Positions 1 through 8,354 are shown, counted from the first letter of the stretch. The stretch: DNA of 8,813 nt from Phycisphaerales bacterium (GCA_019747615.1 JAIEQQ010000672.1:1-8813), one strand, 5' to 3'. Numbers and translations: made by a program. The notes: generated from the letters alone by a model not told the origin.

Positions 1-347
1 TCGCGATGTGATTGGTGAGCGAGTGACCTCGGGCGGGTGGCGCGGCGGTACCAACGCCGGACAACCGCCGAGGTTCCGTCGATGATGTGACGGCTCCAGA
101 TCGTGAATGCTCGCGAGCGGAACAAGAACCGTCCGGCTTCGGGGCCGTATAGAAGACGGATGCGGACCGAGAACCGCGTGGAATTTGGTGCTCGCTGACG
201 GAGCGCCGGGTTTGTGCCGATATCTGAACTGACCTCGTCTTGTCACGGAGATTGCCCGCGTCGCCCACCGGCGCGCTGAGGCGGATTCGACGCTGACGGA
301 TCGCGGCGCTTGGTCGCTGCGTTCGCACGGCGTACAGGAGCGGGCCA
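1..347. other. Leader region upstream of prkA, no supported gene
   Basis: No convincing coding region is visible on either strand. One frame is open from position 2 to a TGA at 83-85, but its 27 codons look unremarkable and cannot be assigned to a gene. The only clear signal is the ribosome binding site AGGAG at 336-340, seven bases before the prkA ATG. A TATAGA at 148-153 resembles a -10 box but has no matching -35 at the right distance. A long untranslated leader or a promoter region for the kinase gene is plausible, but I see no recognisable riboswitch or operator. Confidence 0.4.
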
Positions 348-2504
<2,157 letters not shown>

Positions 2505-2514
2505 GCGCGGCCGT

Positions 2515-2529
2515 CGGACGCGTCGTCCG
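2515..2529. repeat. Short perfect inverted repeat after prkA
   Basis: CGGACG (2515-2520), CGT loop, CGTCCG (2524-2529) forms a six-base-pair hairpin eleven bases after the prkA stop codon. It could help end transcription or stabilise the 3' end of the message, but no T-run follows it, so it is not a classic intrinsic terminator. It sits directly beside the larger palindromic repeat at 2530-2557. Confidence 0.45.
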
Positions 2530-2557
2530 GTCAGAGCCGCGTGCGCGAGCACGCGGA
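2530..2557 (+). repeat. REP-like palindromic repeat, copy 1
   Basis: This 28-base unit occurs again in inverted orientation at 3036-3063, differing at one position (T2542 here; the equivalent base there is C3051 on the plus strand). It contains a perfect eight-base-pair stem, CCGCGTGC (2537-2544) with GCACGCGG (2549-2556), closed by a GCGA tetraloop of the GNRA type. It lies between the prkA stop and the next start codon. The structure resembles intergenic REP-like elements; membership of a genome-wide family is an inference from only two copies. Confidence 0.7.
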
Positions 2558-2580
2558 CCACTGCCGCTGTACGATTGCGT

Positions 2581-3015
2581 GTGACGAATGCCGCGTCGAA
2601 GCCGTTGTGCGTCAGGTGTGGCTATTGCCTCGAGGGGATCGCGCAGGCGGGCTCGGCGGACGTGTGCCGATGCCCAGAATGCGGCGTGATCACGCGCCCG
2701 GTGACGCTCTTGCCGGCGCGCTCGCGAGTGTTTGGAGTTGCCGTGGTGCTCGGCGTGCCGATCCTTCTCGCGGCGGCGGGTTGCGTGCTGGTGGCGTGTG
2801 GGTGGACACTGGCAGGAGTGACGGTCGGACTGACGCCGCTGCTTTGGCCGATCGCGGCGGCACCGATCCTGGTCATGGGCCGGGTGCATCCGCGGCACGT
2901 GGCGAGCTCAACCTTCGCAATCTGGTTCTTCGGCTGGCTCTATGGCATCGTGGTCGTGGCCGCTGGCGGCGCCGTGGCCTTCTGGATTGAGTTGTTGCGG
3001 TACGCAGATGTCTAG
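2581..3015 (+). CDS. Zinc-ribbon membrane protein, paralogue 1
   Basis: The 144-residue product starts with a Cys4 zinc ribbon: C10-x2-C13 in the form CVRCGYCLEG, then C31-P-E-C34-G. About three hydrophobic segments follow (roughly residues 49-72, 76-98 and 110-138), so it is probably an inner-membrane protein with a small cytosolic metal-binding head. The motif matches the CxxCGYxLxGL…CPECG ribbons common in uncharacterised planctomycete proteins; their function is unknown. The GTG at 2581 is chosen because longer in-frame starts (GTG 2485, overlapping prkA) would translate the palindromic repeat into an arginine-rich stretch. No good ribosome binding site precedes it; TTG 2575 is a close alternative. 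It is 76 bases after prkA on the same strand and could be co-transcribed. It resembles the gene that follows in domain order and motif. Confidence 0.72.
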   Translation: MTNAASKPLCVRCGYCLEGIAQAGSADVCRCPECGVITRPVTLLPARSRVFGVAVVLGVPILLAAAGCVLVACGWTLAGVTVGLTPLLWPIAAAPILVMGRVHPRHVASSTFAIWFFGWLYGIVVVAAGGAVAFWIELLRYADV

Positions 3016-3035
3016 ACGACGCGAGCGACGTCGGC

Positions 3036-3063
3036 TCCGCGTGCTCGCGCCCGCGGCTCTGAC
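3036..3063 (-). repeat. REP-like palindromic repeat, copy 2 (inverted)
   Basis: Read on the minus strand this matches the unit at 2530-2557 at 27 of 28 positions. The hairpin pairs 3037-3044 with 3049-3056 around a TCGC loop; the single difference (C3051) breaks the T3042 pair, leaving one mismatch in an eight-pair stem. It lies in the 54-base gap between the first and second zinc-ribbon genes, so the two copies bracket the first of these genes. Confidence 0.7.
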
Positions 3064-3069
3064 GGGAAC

Positions 3070-3522
3070 GTGCCAACGATCCGCACGATGGGCGATGGCG
3101 CAGACAACGCGGTGTGCGAGCAGTGCCAGTATCCGCTGCGCGGGCTGGTGGTGAGCCGCGTGACGGGGGTGCGCACGTGTCCGGAGTGTGGCGCTGTGGA
3201 GGTCGTGGAGCGACTTCTGCCGGAGCGGTCGCCCGCGTTCCGTAACCTGGTCTTGTTCGGTCCGAGCGGCGCGTGTTCGCTGCTGGCGATGCTCGGTGTC
3301 GCGGCTGCGTCTGGGCCTGCAGTGTGGCTCTCGGTTGTTGGGCTTGTGCTCTCGATACCCGTAGTGTACTTCGCGGTGCTCTCGGTGCTGCGCCGGCGCG
3401 TGCTGGCCAAGGACTACAAGTGGCGGGTGTTCTCGCTGCTGGTCATGGGATGGGCGGGGTCGATCGGGATGTTCATCCTCGCGTTGATGCTCGGTTCGCT
3501 GATCTGGCGAGCGGTGCGTTGA
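3070..3522 (+). CDS. Zinc-ribbon membrane protein, paralogue 2
   Basis: The 150-residue product has the same layout as the preceding gene product: an N-terminal Cys4 ribbon (C16-x2-C19 in CEQCQYPLRGL, then C37-P-E-C40-G), a short linker with a similar LLPxRSxxF stretch (LLPERSPAF here, LLPARSRVF in the previous protein), then hydrophobic segments at about 60-80, 83-107 and 122-147. A basic loop, RRRVLAKDYKWR, separates the last two. It is probably an inner-membrane protein with a cytosolic zinc head; no function is known. The shared linker supports a tandem duplication. GTG 3070 begins seven bases after the palindromic repeat. ATG 3088 (MGDGADN) is an equally plausible start and leaves the ribbon intact; neither has a strong ribosome binding site. 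Confidence 0.75.
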   Translation: MPTIRTMGDGADNAVCEQCQYPLRGLVVSRVTGVRTCPECGAVEVVERLLPERSPAFRNLVLFGPSGACSLLAMLGVAAASGPAVWLSVVGLVLSIPVVYFAVLSVLRRRVLAKDYKWRVFSLLVMGWAGSIGMFILALMLGSLIWRAVR

Positions 3523-3549
3523 TGGGGTGCGCATCACTATGATTCATTG

Positions 3550-3915
3550 ATGCAGACCGGCGGGGACAACTTGGCGAACGAGCGCTGCGCGAAGTGCGAG
3601 GAGCCGGTCGGCCCCAACGTCGCGAACGAAGGATCATCTTTCGTGAAGCGCAGCCCGGCGCGTCTCGTTCCGGCGCGTCGACCGGCAGCCTCGTTCACGA
3701 TGAGGTTGTTCGTCGCGTTCGCTCCGCCGATCGCCTTGCTGGCGGCTGTTCTCCAGCTCACTCTCGCCGGCATGATCGTCTTGCCGGTGGTGATCGCTGT
3801 GCTCGCGGTCGCGTGGCCGGTGGTGGCGATCTGGATGTTGGATGCTGCGCGGGTGAATCCGCAGCGTGTGCCGCTGCTTGTCGCGATTGTGCGGTTCTTT
3901 GGCTTTCTTGGTTAG
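3550..3915 (+). CDS. Small membrane protein with half of a zinc ribbon, paralogue 3
   Basis: The 121-residue product opens with a single CxxC (C13-A-K-C16, RCAKCEEPVG) in the position of the ribbon of its two upstream neighbours. The second CPEC pair is absent; residues 17-50 are a Ser/Arg/Pro-rich linker instead. Two clear hydrophobic segments follow (about 52-74 and 77-98), and a weaker one ends the protein (about 106-121). The single knuckle cannot make a normal Cys4 site, so the protein either dimerises to bind metal or has lost binding. It lies 27 bases after paralogue 2 on the same strand. ATG 3550 is chosen; the TTG just before it at 3547 would add one residue. The reading frame is intact, so it is not an obvious pseudogene. 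Function unknown. Confidence 0.6.
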   Translation: MQTGGDNLANERCAKCEEPVGPNVANEGSSFVKRSPARLVPARRPAASFTMRLFVAFAPPIALLAAVLQLTLAGMIVLPVVIAVLAVAWPVVAIWMLDAARVNPQRVPLLVAIVRFFGFLG

Positions 3916-3925
3916 CCTGCGGGGC

Positions 3926-4336
3926 GTGGTTGCGAGACTGGGCGTGCAGAACACACGAAACCTTCAGTATGTGCTGATCTGCATCGCGCTGGTGATCACC
4001 GGCGTTGTGCCGCTCATCGTCGTCGCGTTGCACCCGTTTGAGGTGGTAGAGATCAGTCTGAAGTATGTGTTACCGGTGCTTGTGCTGAGCTTGGTCGGGA
4101 CGGTTGCGTGCAATATCGGCTTTGTCGTCCTGCGTCGTCGCGAGCGTGTGTGGATTGCGGAGTCGCTGCAGCGGCGGAAGCTGCCTTGCCCGGGGTGCTT
4201 GTATGAGCTGAGCGACATCGTGCCGTCGATGAGCGAGGCATCGAGCAGGATTGTGTGCCCGGAGTGCGGGCGATCGTGCATCGCCGGTGAGATCCGGCGC
4301 GCGTGGCGGGATCGGTACAACTCAACAAGGCACTGA
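3926..4336 (+). CDS. Membrane protein with C-terminal zinc ribbon, paralogue 4
   Basis: With the GTG at 3926 the product has 136 residues. Two membrane segments come first (about residues 13-37 and 44-72), then a basic stretch (RRRERVW), and the Cys4 ribbon is at the C-terminus: CPGCLYEL, a spacer of about 20 residues, then CPECG. The order is therefore reversed relative to the first two paralogues, with metal head and membrane anchor swapped. The ribbon keeps the CxxCxYxL signature, so it belongs to the same motif group. It begins ten bases after the stop of paralogue 3. GTG 3944 is an alternative start, and an earlier GTG at 3866 would overlap paralogue 3 by 50 bases; no ATG or strong ribosome binding site decides. 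It ends eight bases from the convergent minus-strand gene. Function unknown. Confidence 0.65.
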   Translation: MVARLGVQNTRNLQYVLICIALVITGVVPLIVVALHPFEVVEISLKYVLPVLVLSLVGTVACNIGFVVLRRRERVWIAESLQRRKLPCPGCLYELSDIVPSMSEASSRIVCPECGRSCIAGEIRRAWRDRYNSTRH

Positions 4337-4344
4337 CGCAAGCT

Positions 4345-4962
4345 TTAGCGCCGGCGGCGGCGCGAGACGCTCAGGACGCCGAGGCCGAGCAACGCCGCGG
4401 CGCTGGGCGTGGGGACGACCACGAAGTCGAGCGTGTAGGTCGTGTTCGCACCGAGCTGCTGGAGCCAGAATGTGTACGTGCCTGCGCCGAGGGCACCGGT
4501 GAAGCCGATGGCGCCGCCGCCGACGCCCATGTTGTCCAGAATGTCTGAGCCTGCGGGGGCGCCGTTGGGGCCGATGAGCGTGTAGCCCAAGATGTTGGCG
4601 ACGTCCGCGGCGTTCGGGTCTTCGGTGAAGGTTGAGCCCGCTTGCACGCCGATGAACGCGGCGCGGTCGTTGCTGACGTAGCTGACCAAGTTGATGTTCG
4701 TCAGTGACTGTGTTGGCGCGATGGTGATGCGGAAGTAGTCGCGATCGGCATTGCCGGTCGAGCCCAGCAGCGTGTTTGAGCCGGGCGTGAGCACGCCCAG
4801 GTTCGTCGGCGCAAGTCGGTTGCCCGAGAGATCGCCGGTGATTGCTTCGTTGTACACGGTGTTCGCGGCGGCGGGGGCCGTGACGCCCGTCACCACGCCC
4901 ATGGCGCATGCAGCAATCAGTGAGAACATGGGGAAGTTGACGGCGGGGCGCGCGGTGATCAT
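4345..4962 (-). CDS. Secreted protein with PEP-CTERM-like sorting tail
   Basis: The 205-residue product has an N-terminal signal peptide (hydrophobic segment about 12-30, likely cleavage after the APAAA at 29-33). The mature part (about 34-183) is a beta-rich domain with the block DRDYFRITIA (73-82) and FIGVQAG (103-109). This resembles extracellular domains of cyanobacterial and planctomycete PEP-CTERM proteins and looks PPC-like. The C-terminus is a classic tripartite sorting signal: VPTP at 183-186 in place of PEP, a hydrophobic segment (AAALLGLGVLSVS) and RRRRR. Such tails are recognised and processed by exosortase, delivering the protein to the cell surface or exopolysaccharide matrix; no exosortase is in this window. 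GGAG at 4971-4974 sits eight bases before ATG 4962 and supports that start over the GTG just upstream. It lies 77 bases downstream of the pyruvate kinase-like gene on the same strand and could have its own promoter. Confidence 0.85.
   Translation of the reverse strand: MITARPAVNFPMFSLIAACAMGVVTGVTAPAAANTVYNEAITGDLSGNRLAPTNLGVLTPGSNTLLGSTGNADRDYFRITIAPTQSLTNINLVSYVSNDRAAFIGVQAGSTFTEDPNAADVANILGYTLIGPNGAPAGSDILDNMGVGGGAIGFTGALGAGTYTFWLQQLGANTTYTLDFVVVPTPSAAALLGLGVLSVSRRRRR
4348..4363. repeat. Hairpin at the convergent gene ends
   Basis: GCGCC (4348-4352), a six-base loop, and GGCGC (4359-4363) can fold at the 3' end of the minus-strand gene, next to the TAAAGC at its stop. Only eight bases separate the convergent stop codons, so any terminator must overlap coding sequence. 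This one coincides with the run of arginine codons and may be only a by-product of them. Confidence 0.2.
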
Positions 4963-4995
4963 CACTCATTCTCCAGAAGGAAGGTGTAATCTCTC

Positions 4996-5011
4996 TCCGG
5001 CCATGACCGGA
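4996..5011. repeat. Hairpin between the pyruvate kinase-like and PEP-CTERM genes
   Basis: TCCGG (4996-5000), a six-base loop, and CCGGA (5007-5011) form a perfect five-pair inverted repeat, about 28 bases downstream of the pyruvate kinase-like stop in the direction of transcription. No T-run follows, so it is only a weak terminator or operator candidate. Confidence 0.25.
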
Positions 5012-5039
5012 TGTCGCGCGCGGCAACTTCGCTTGCGTA

Positions 5040-7010
5040 TCAGCGGGATTTCTTGGAGCGCCCGGGCGTGATCGCGGGTTTCTCTGGTGCCGAATCAAAC
5101 CCCGACGCGACCTTGAGCCGGCGCAGCATCGAGCGCTTCTTGTCCTGATGCGCGCTCATGCGCCGCAGGATGTCGTCCAGCATTCGCACGGCGCGGGCGA
5201 CGAACGGGCCCTTGTTGAGCATGACGCACTCGGCCCGCTGGCCCATCGCGGCGTCGGTGATCTCGCTGCGGCTGGGCAGGCCGTGTTTGGCCATCGACTC
5301 GAGCACCTGCGTCGCCCAGATGACCGGGATGTGCGCCGCTTCGCACAGCCAGAGGATCTCTTCCTGCACTTCGGCGAGGCGCTCCCAGCCGACTTCCACC
5401 GCCAGGTCGCCGCGTGCGATCATGACTCCAGCGCTGAGCTGGGCGAGCGATTCCAGGAGCAGTTCGGGCAGGTGTTCGAACGCGCCGGCGGTCTCGATCT
5501 TCAGGACGATGCCGAGGTCGGGGGCTTTCAGCGTGCGGAGACACTCGCGGAGCAGTTGAAGATCAGCCGCGCGTCGGACGAATGAGAAGCCGACCATGTC
5601 CGCGTGGCGCGCGATGAACGGCAGGTGCGCACGATCCTCGGCGGTGAGCGGGCTGATCGACAGCGGCGTATCAGGAAAGTTGACGCCCTTGCCCTCGCGC
5701 AGGCGTGAGCCGGCGGGTCGAGCGCGCGCGATGCGCAGCGCGGCGTGATCTGGCGCGGCGCGCGTGATGACGGCTTCGATCTTGCCGTCGTCCAAGAGCA
5801 CGCGATGCCCGCGTCGGAGATCGGCGAAAACTTCGGGGAGCGTGAAAGGGATGGTGGCCGGTGCGCCCGCGGCGGCAGGGCCGCCGGGCGCGGGGTTCGC
5901 GGTGAGGATGAGCGTGTCGCCTTCGCACAACGTGATGGTGCCGGGACCGGAGGGGAGATCGCCGACAACCGCCACGGGCTTGGCGCGAGCTGATGCGTGC
6001 GCGTGATCGCGATGCGGCAAGAGGTGCGTGCCCGGCGTGATGTACGCGGTGCGGGCGCACGTGCAGAGCCAGCCGTCGCTGGTGCGGCTGACGATGCGGA
6101 GACGGCGGGCGCGCCCGCGGGCGTCGGTGAGGCGGAGCGTTTGGCCGACGCGCAGGCGTTGGCCGCGGGCAAGGCGGATGGGCAGACGTGCGTCACACGC
6201 CTCGGCGTCGTCGACGTCTGGAGCGGTCGGCGAGGCCAATGGCGCCGGCGCAGATGCGCCGTCGACGTCAGCAACAACGACAAGAAGGACCCGCGCGGGG
6301 CGCGTGGCACGCCCGAGGTCGTCCATCGGCGGCGAAACCTTGACCACGGCCGGGCCGGGGCGGAGTGCGCCTGTGCGGGCCTTTGGGCCGGGGATGTCCA
6401 TCAGGACGGGGCAGGCGGAGCGCGAGCGGAAGCGGCGCAGGTTGCGGATCATCTTGGCCCAGGCATCGGGCGTGTCGTGGGCGCAGTTGATCCGCATGAT
6501 GTCCATGCCGGCGTCCAGCAGCTCTTTGATGAGCGAGGGGGACGTGGCGGCCTCGCTGGGCATGGTGACCATGATCCGCGTTTCACGGGCGGCGGCACCC
6601 TTGCGAGGTCGGCCAAGGAGCCGCGTGGCTCGGGCTCGGGTGATCGCGTCGGAGTCTCCGGCGCGGGCGGGCGACTTGGGTTGGGGTTGGTCCAGCAGGC
6701 GAGCCAGCACGTCGCGCACGCGTTTGACGGCCGGGAGGATCGCGGCTTCGCTCCGGCCGAGCGAGCTGAGGCCGAGATTGGTGAGGCGAGTCTGGAGTTG
6801 GCGGTGGTCTTGTGAACGGAACACGAGGTAGTGCAAGAGGTTCGCGGCGCTCTTGCGTTGCGGCGGGGAAAGGGCGCGGAGGACCGCCGCGTGGCGAGTC
6901 TCAAAGTCGGCCATCGAGGCCAGGAGAGTGTTGAGGGCGGCGAGCGTTTGCCGCTCGGGCGAGCGAGCCGGTGATTGAACGGTCTGGCTGGTGCGAGCGC
7001 GCGCGGCCAT
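5040..7010 (-). CDS. Atypical pyruvate kinase-like protein
   Basis: The 656-residue product carries the pyruvate kinase barrel (phosphoenolpyruvate + ADP to pyruvate + ATP). Catalytic parts are present: RINCAH (173-178), MDIPGPKARTG (204-214), LLDDGKIEAVI (405-415), KGVNFPD (441-447), IVLKIETAGA with K504 and E506 (501-510), ARGDLAVEV with D535 (532-540), and ATQVLESM (566-573). Relative to the rabbit enzyme, two K+ ligands are replaced (Ser by A177, Thr by I206) and K210 stands where K+-dependent enzymes have Glu, a mark of K+-independent forms. The usual MLSGETA is MLNKGPF (597-603), and the protein ends soon after, so the allosteric C-terminal domain is missing. The N-terminal 140 residues include NLLHYLVFRSQDHRQLQTRL and LGLSSLGRSEA, a conserved extension of a pyruvate kinase-like subfamily I recall from rhizobia and actinomycetes. 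The B-domain region is enlarged, with a Pro/Ala-rich insert near 250-275. ATG 7010 follows the upstream gene by 35 bases; a longer in-frame start (7088) would overlap that gene and add a poor stretch. Confidence 0.85.
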   Translation of the reverse strand: MAARARTSQTVQSPARSPERQTLAALNTLLASMADFETRHAAVLRALSPPQRKSAANLLHYLVFRSQDHRQLQTRLTNLGLSSLGRSEAAILPAVKRVRDVLARLLDQPQPKSPARAGDSDAITRARATRLLGRPRKGAAARETRIMVTMPSEAATSPSLIKELLDAGMDIMRINCAHDTPDAWAKMIRNLRRFRSRSACPVLMDIPGPKARTGALRPGPAVVKVSPPMDDLGRATRPARVLLVVVADVDGASAPAPLASPTAPDVDDAEACDARLPIRLARGQRLRVGQTLRLTDARGRARRLRIVSRTSDGWLCTCARTAYITPGTHLLPHRDHAHASARAKPVAVVGDLPSGPGTITLCEGDTLILTANPAPGGPAAAGAPATIPFTLPEVFADLRRGHRVLLDDGKIEAVITRAAPDHAALRIARARPAGSRLREGKGVNFPDTPLSISPLTAEDRAHLPFIARHADMVGFSFVRRAADLQLLRECLRTLKAPDLGIVLKIETAGAFEHLPELLLESLAQLSAGVMIARGDLAVEVGWERLAEVQEEILWLCEAAHIPVIWATQVLESMAKHGLPSRSEITDAAMGQRAECVMLNKGPFVARAVRMLDDILRRMSAHQDKKRSMLRRLKVASGFDSAPEKPAITPGRSKKSR

Positions 7011-7045
7011 GCCAGACGATACACGGCTCGACGGGGGCGGGGGGG

Positions 7046-8104
7046 TCAGGCGCGAGCGATCGGCGGCGCTTGATCGAGCGTAACCCACGGGAACCCCGCG
7101 GGGATGAGTTCGGGTCGATCGTTGAGGTAGCCGACGAGGAACTTGAAGGCCTCGACCAAGCGTGGGCCCGGGCGGTTGAAGTGCTGGTTGCCGTCAACGC
7201 AGATGACTCGCCCGGCTTTCGACGCGGGCAGGTCGCGGAACCACGCGTGCTGTTGCAGCCGCTTGCCCTCGGCGATCGCGCGATCCAGCGGGAGGCCGCA
7301 GGGGCAGATGATGATCACTTCGGGTTGCGAGGCGACGAGCACTTCGGTGGGGATGCGGATGCTCTTTCCGGCGATGCGGAGGGAGGTGCCGATCGGGCCC
7401 GCCGCGGCTCCCGCTTCGCGGAGCGGGCGAGTGGCGTTCAGCGGGTGGCGGCCGCCGGCGCGCTCGATGAGCTGCGGCGTCCAGTGGCCGCCAATGAAGA
7501 GCGGATCGGTCCACTCCAGGAATGAGACGTTTGGACCGTCGGTGAAGTGGGCGGTGAAATCGGTGGTGGTATAGATCTCTTCACGCAGCGCCGTCACGCG
7601 GGCGGCGGCTTCGTCGGCGAGGCCGACCGCCTCGCCGACGGTGAGCAGAGAGTCCAGCACGCCCTCGAACGTTTCGGGGCTCAGGCTGACGATGCGGGCC
7701 GGGCGAGAGAGCGACATCGCAACGCGTGAGACGCTCGCGAGGTCGATCGAGCAGACCTTGCAGAGGTCTTGGGTGAGAATCACGTCTGGGCGCAGCTCGC
7801 GGAGCAGGGCCTCGTCAAGTTCGTAGAGGGAGCGCTGCTGGCTCATCGCTTCGCGGACATGTGCGTCGATCGACGCGGCGGCGGTCGGTGAGCCGTCATC
7901 ATGGATGCGCGGGCGCGTGAGCACGGGCAGGTGCGCGACGGAGGCGGGGAAGTCGCACTCGTGCGAGCGTCCGACCAGCAGCGACTGGCCGCCGATGGCG
8001 CAGAGCGCCTCGGTCGCCGAGGGCAGAAGGCTGACGACGCGCAGGCGTGGTTTCGAGTCTGGTGGGTTGATGGGTGGGCTCGTGGTGATGCGAGGGGCGC
8101 TCAA
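7046..8104 (-). CDS. BtuF-like substrate-binding-fold protein without signal peptide
   Basis: The 352-residue product matches the helical-backbone periplasmic-binding family (COG0614) to which vitamin B12 and iron-siderophore binding proteins belong. It starts the fold with RVVSLLPSATEALCAIG (22-38), then VGRSHECDFP (44-53), LRPDVILTQ (104-112), a central helix region, GGHWTPQLIERAGG (205-218) and HFNRPGPRLVEAF (308-320). There is no signal peptide or lipobox, so it is probably cytosolic, unlike transport receptors. It has a CxxC at C115/C118 (LCKVC) and C267-P-C269, together with H48 and C50, that could bind a metal or cofactor. Members of this signal-less group are often labelled cobalamin-binding, but I know of no proven role. 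TTG 8104 is the only start that keeps the whole fold; no clear ribosome binding site precedes it. It is upstream of the pyruvate kinase-like gene, 35 bases away, on the same strand. Confidence 0.8.
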   Translation of the reverse strand: MSAPRITTSPPINPPDSKPRLRVVSLLPSATEALCAIGGQSLLVGRSHECDFPASVAHLPVLTRPRIHDDGSPTAAASIDAHVREAMSQQRSLYELDEALLRELRPDVILTQDLCKVCSIDLASVSRVAMSLSRPARIVSLSPETFEGVLDSLLTVGEAVGLADEAAARVTALREEIYTTTDFTAHFTDGPNVSFLEWTDPLFIGGHWTPQLIERAGGRHPLNATRPLREAGAAAGPIGTSLRIAGKSIRIPTEVLVASQPEVIIICPCGLPLDRAIAEGKRLQQHAWFRDLPASKAGRVICVDGNQHFNRPGPRLVEAFKFLVGYLNDRPELIPAGFPWVTLDQAPPIARA

Positions 8105-8201
8105 GGCCGGCGGATGGCGATGGCTGGGAGGGGGCGGGGGCTGATAGCGTGGGAAAGTGGGGGGGCTGGTCGGTCCGTGCGTGACGATTTGGAGAGCCGC
8201 G

Positions 8202-8294
8202 ATGGATGCCTACCGGACCAATCATGTCCCGCACACCGGATCGCCGAAGATCAATGATGCGCGTGGCTGCGACCGATTCGAGGGCGAACGATAG
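8202..8294 (+). CDS. Possible 30-residue small protein
   Basis: ATG 8202 follows GGAG (8191-8194) at a seven-base spacing, a better ribosome binding site than several of the larger genes here have. The frame runs 30 codons (MDAYRTNHVPHTGSP…, ending FEGER) to TAG at 8292-8294. The peptide is hydrophilic, has no membrane segment or signal peptide, and has one cysteine (C23). It matches no family I recognise. It could be a real small protein, a leader peptide, or a chance ORF; a second ATG at 8206 opens a different 64-codon frame through the same DNA. Confidence 0.25.
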   Translation: MDAYRTNHVPHTGSPKINDARGCDRFEGER

Positions 8295-8354
8295 AACCCT
8301 TGGCGGGGTGACTGCCTTGCTTCTTTCCGGGAACCGGCGACAATGCCGCGTGAG

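Noticed and set aside
2..85. Open frame that might be the 3' end of an upstream gene
   Set aside because: Only 27 codons are visible, the peptide is Gly/Arg-rich without any motif, and third-position GC is only moderate, so it cannot be told from chance.
125..153. AGAACC…CGTATAGA as an ECF-sigma-type promoter for prkA
   Set aside because: The -35 element is imperfect, the spacer is one base short of the usual, and the start codon is about 200 bases away. In GC-rich DNA such matches are common by chance.
5997..6831. Overlapping plus-strand ORFs of 267-272 codons
   Set aside because: They are opposite to the pyruvate kinase-like gene, whose frame carries recognisable catalytic motifs; these products are Arg/Ala/Gly-rich with no motif.
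7011..7088. Longer N-terminus for the pyruvate kinase-like protein
   Set aside because: It would add 26 Ser/Pro/Arg-rich residues, overlap the end of the BtuF-like gene by about 43 bases, and has no ribosome binding site that favours it over ATG 7010.
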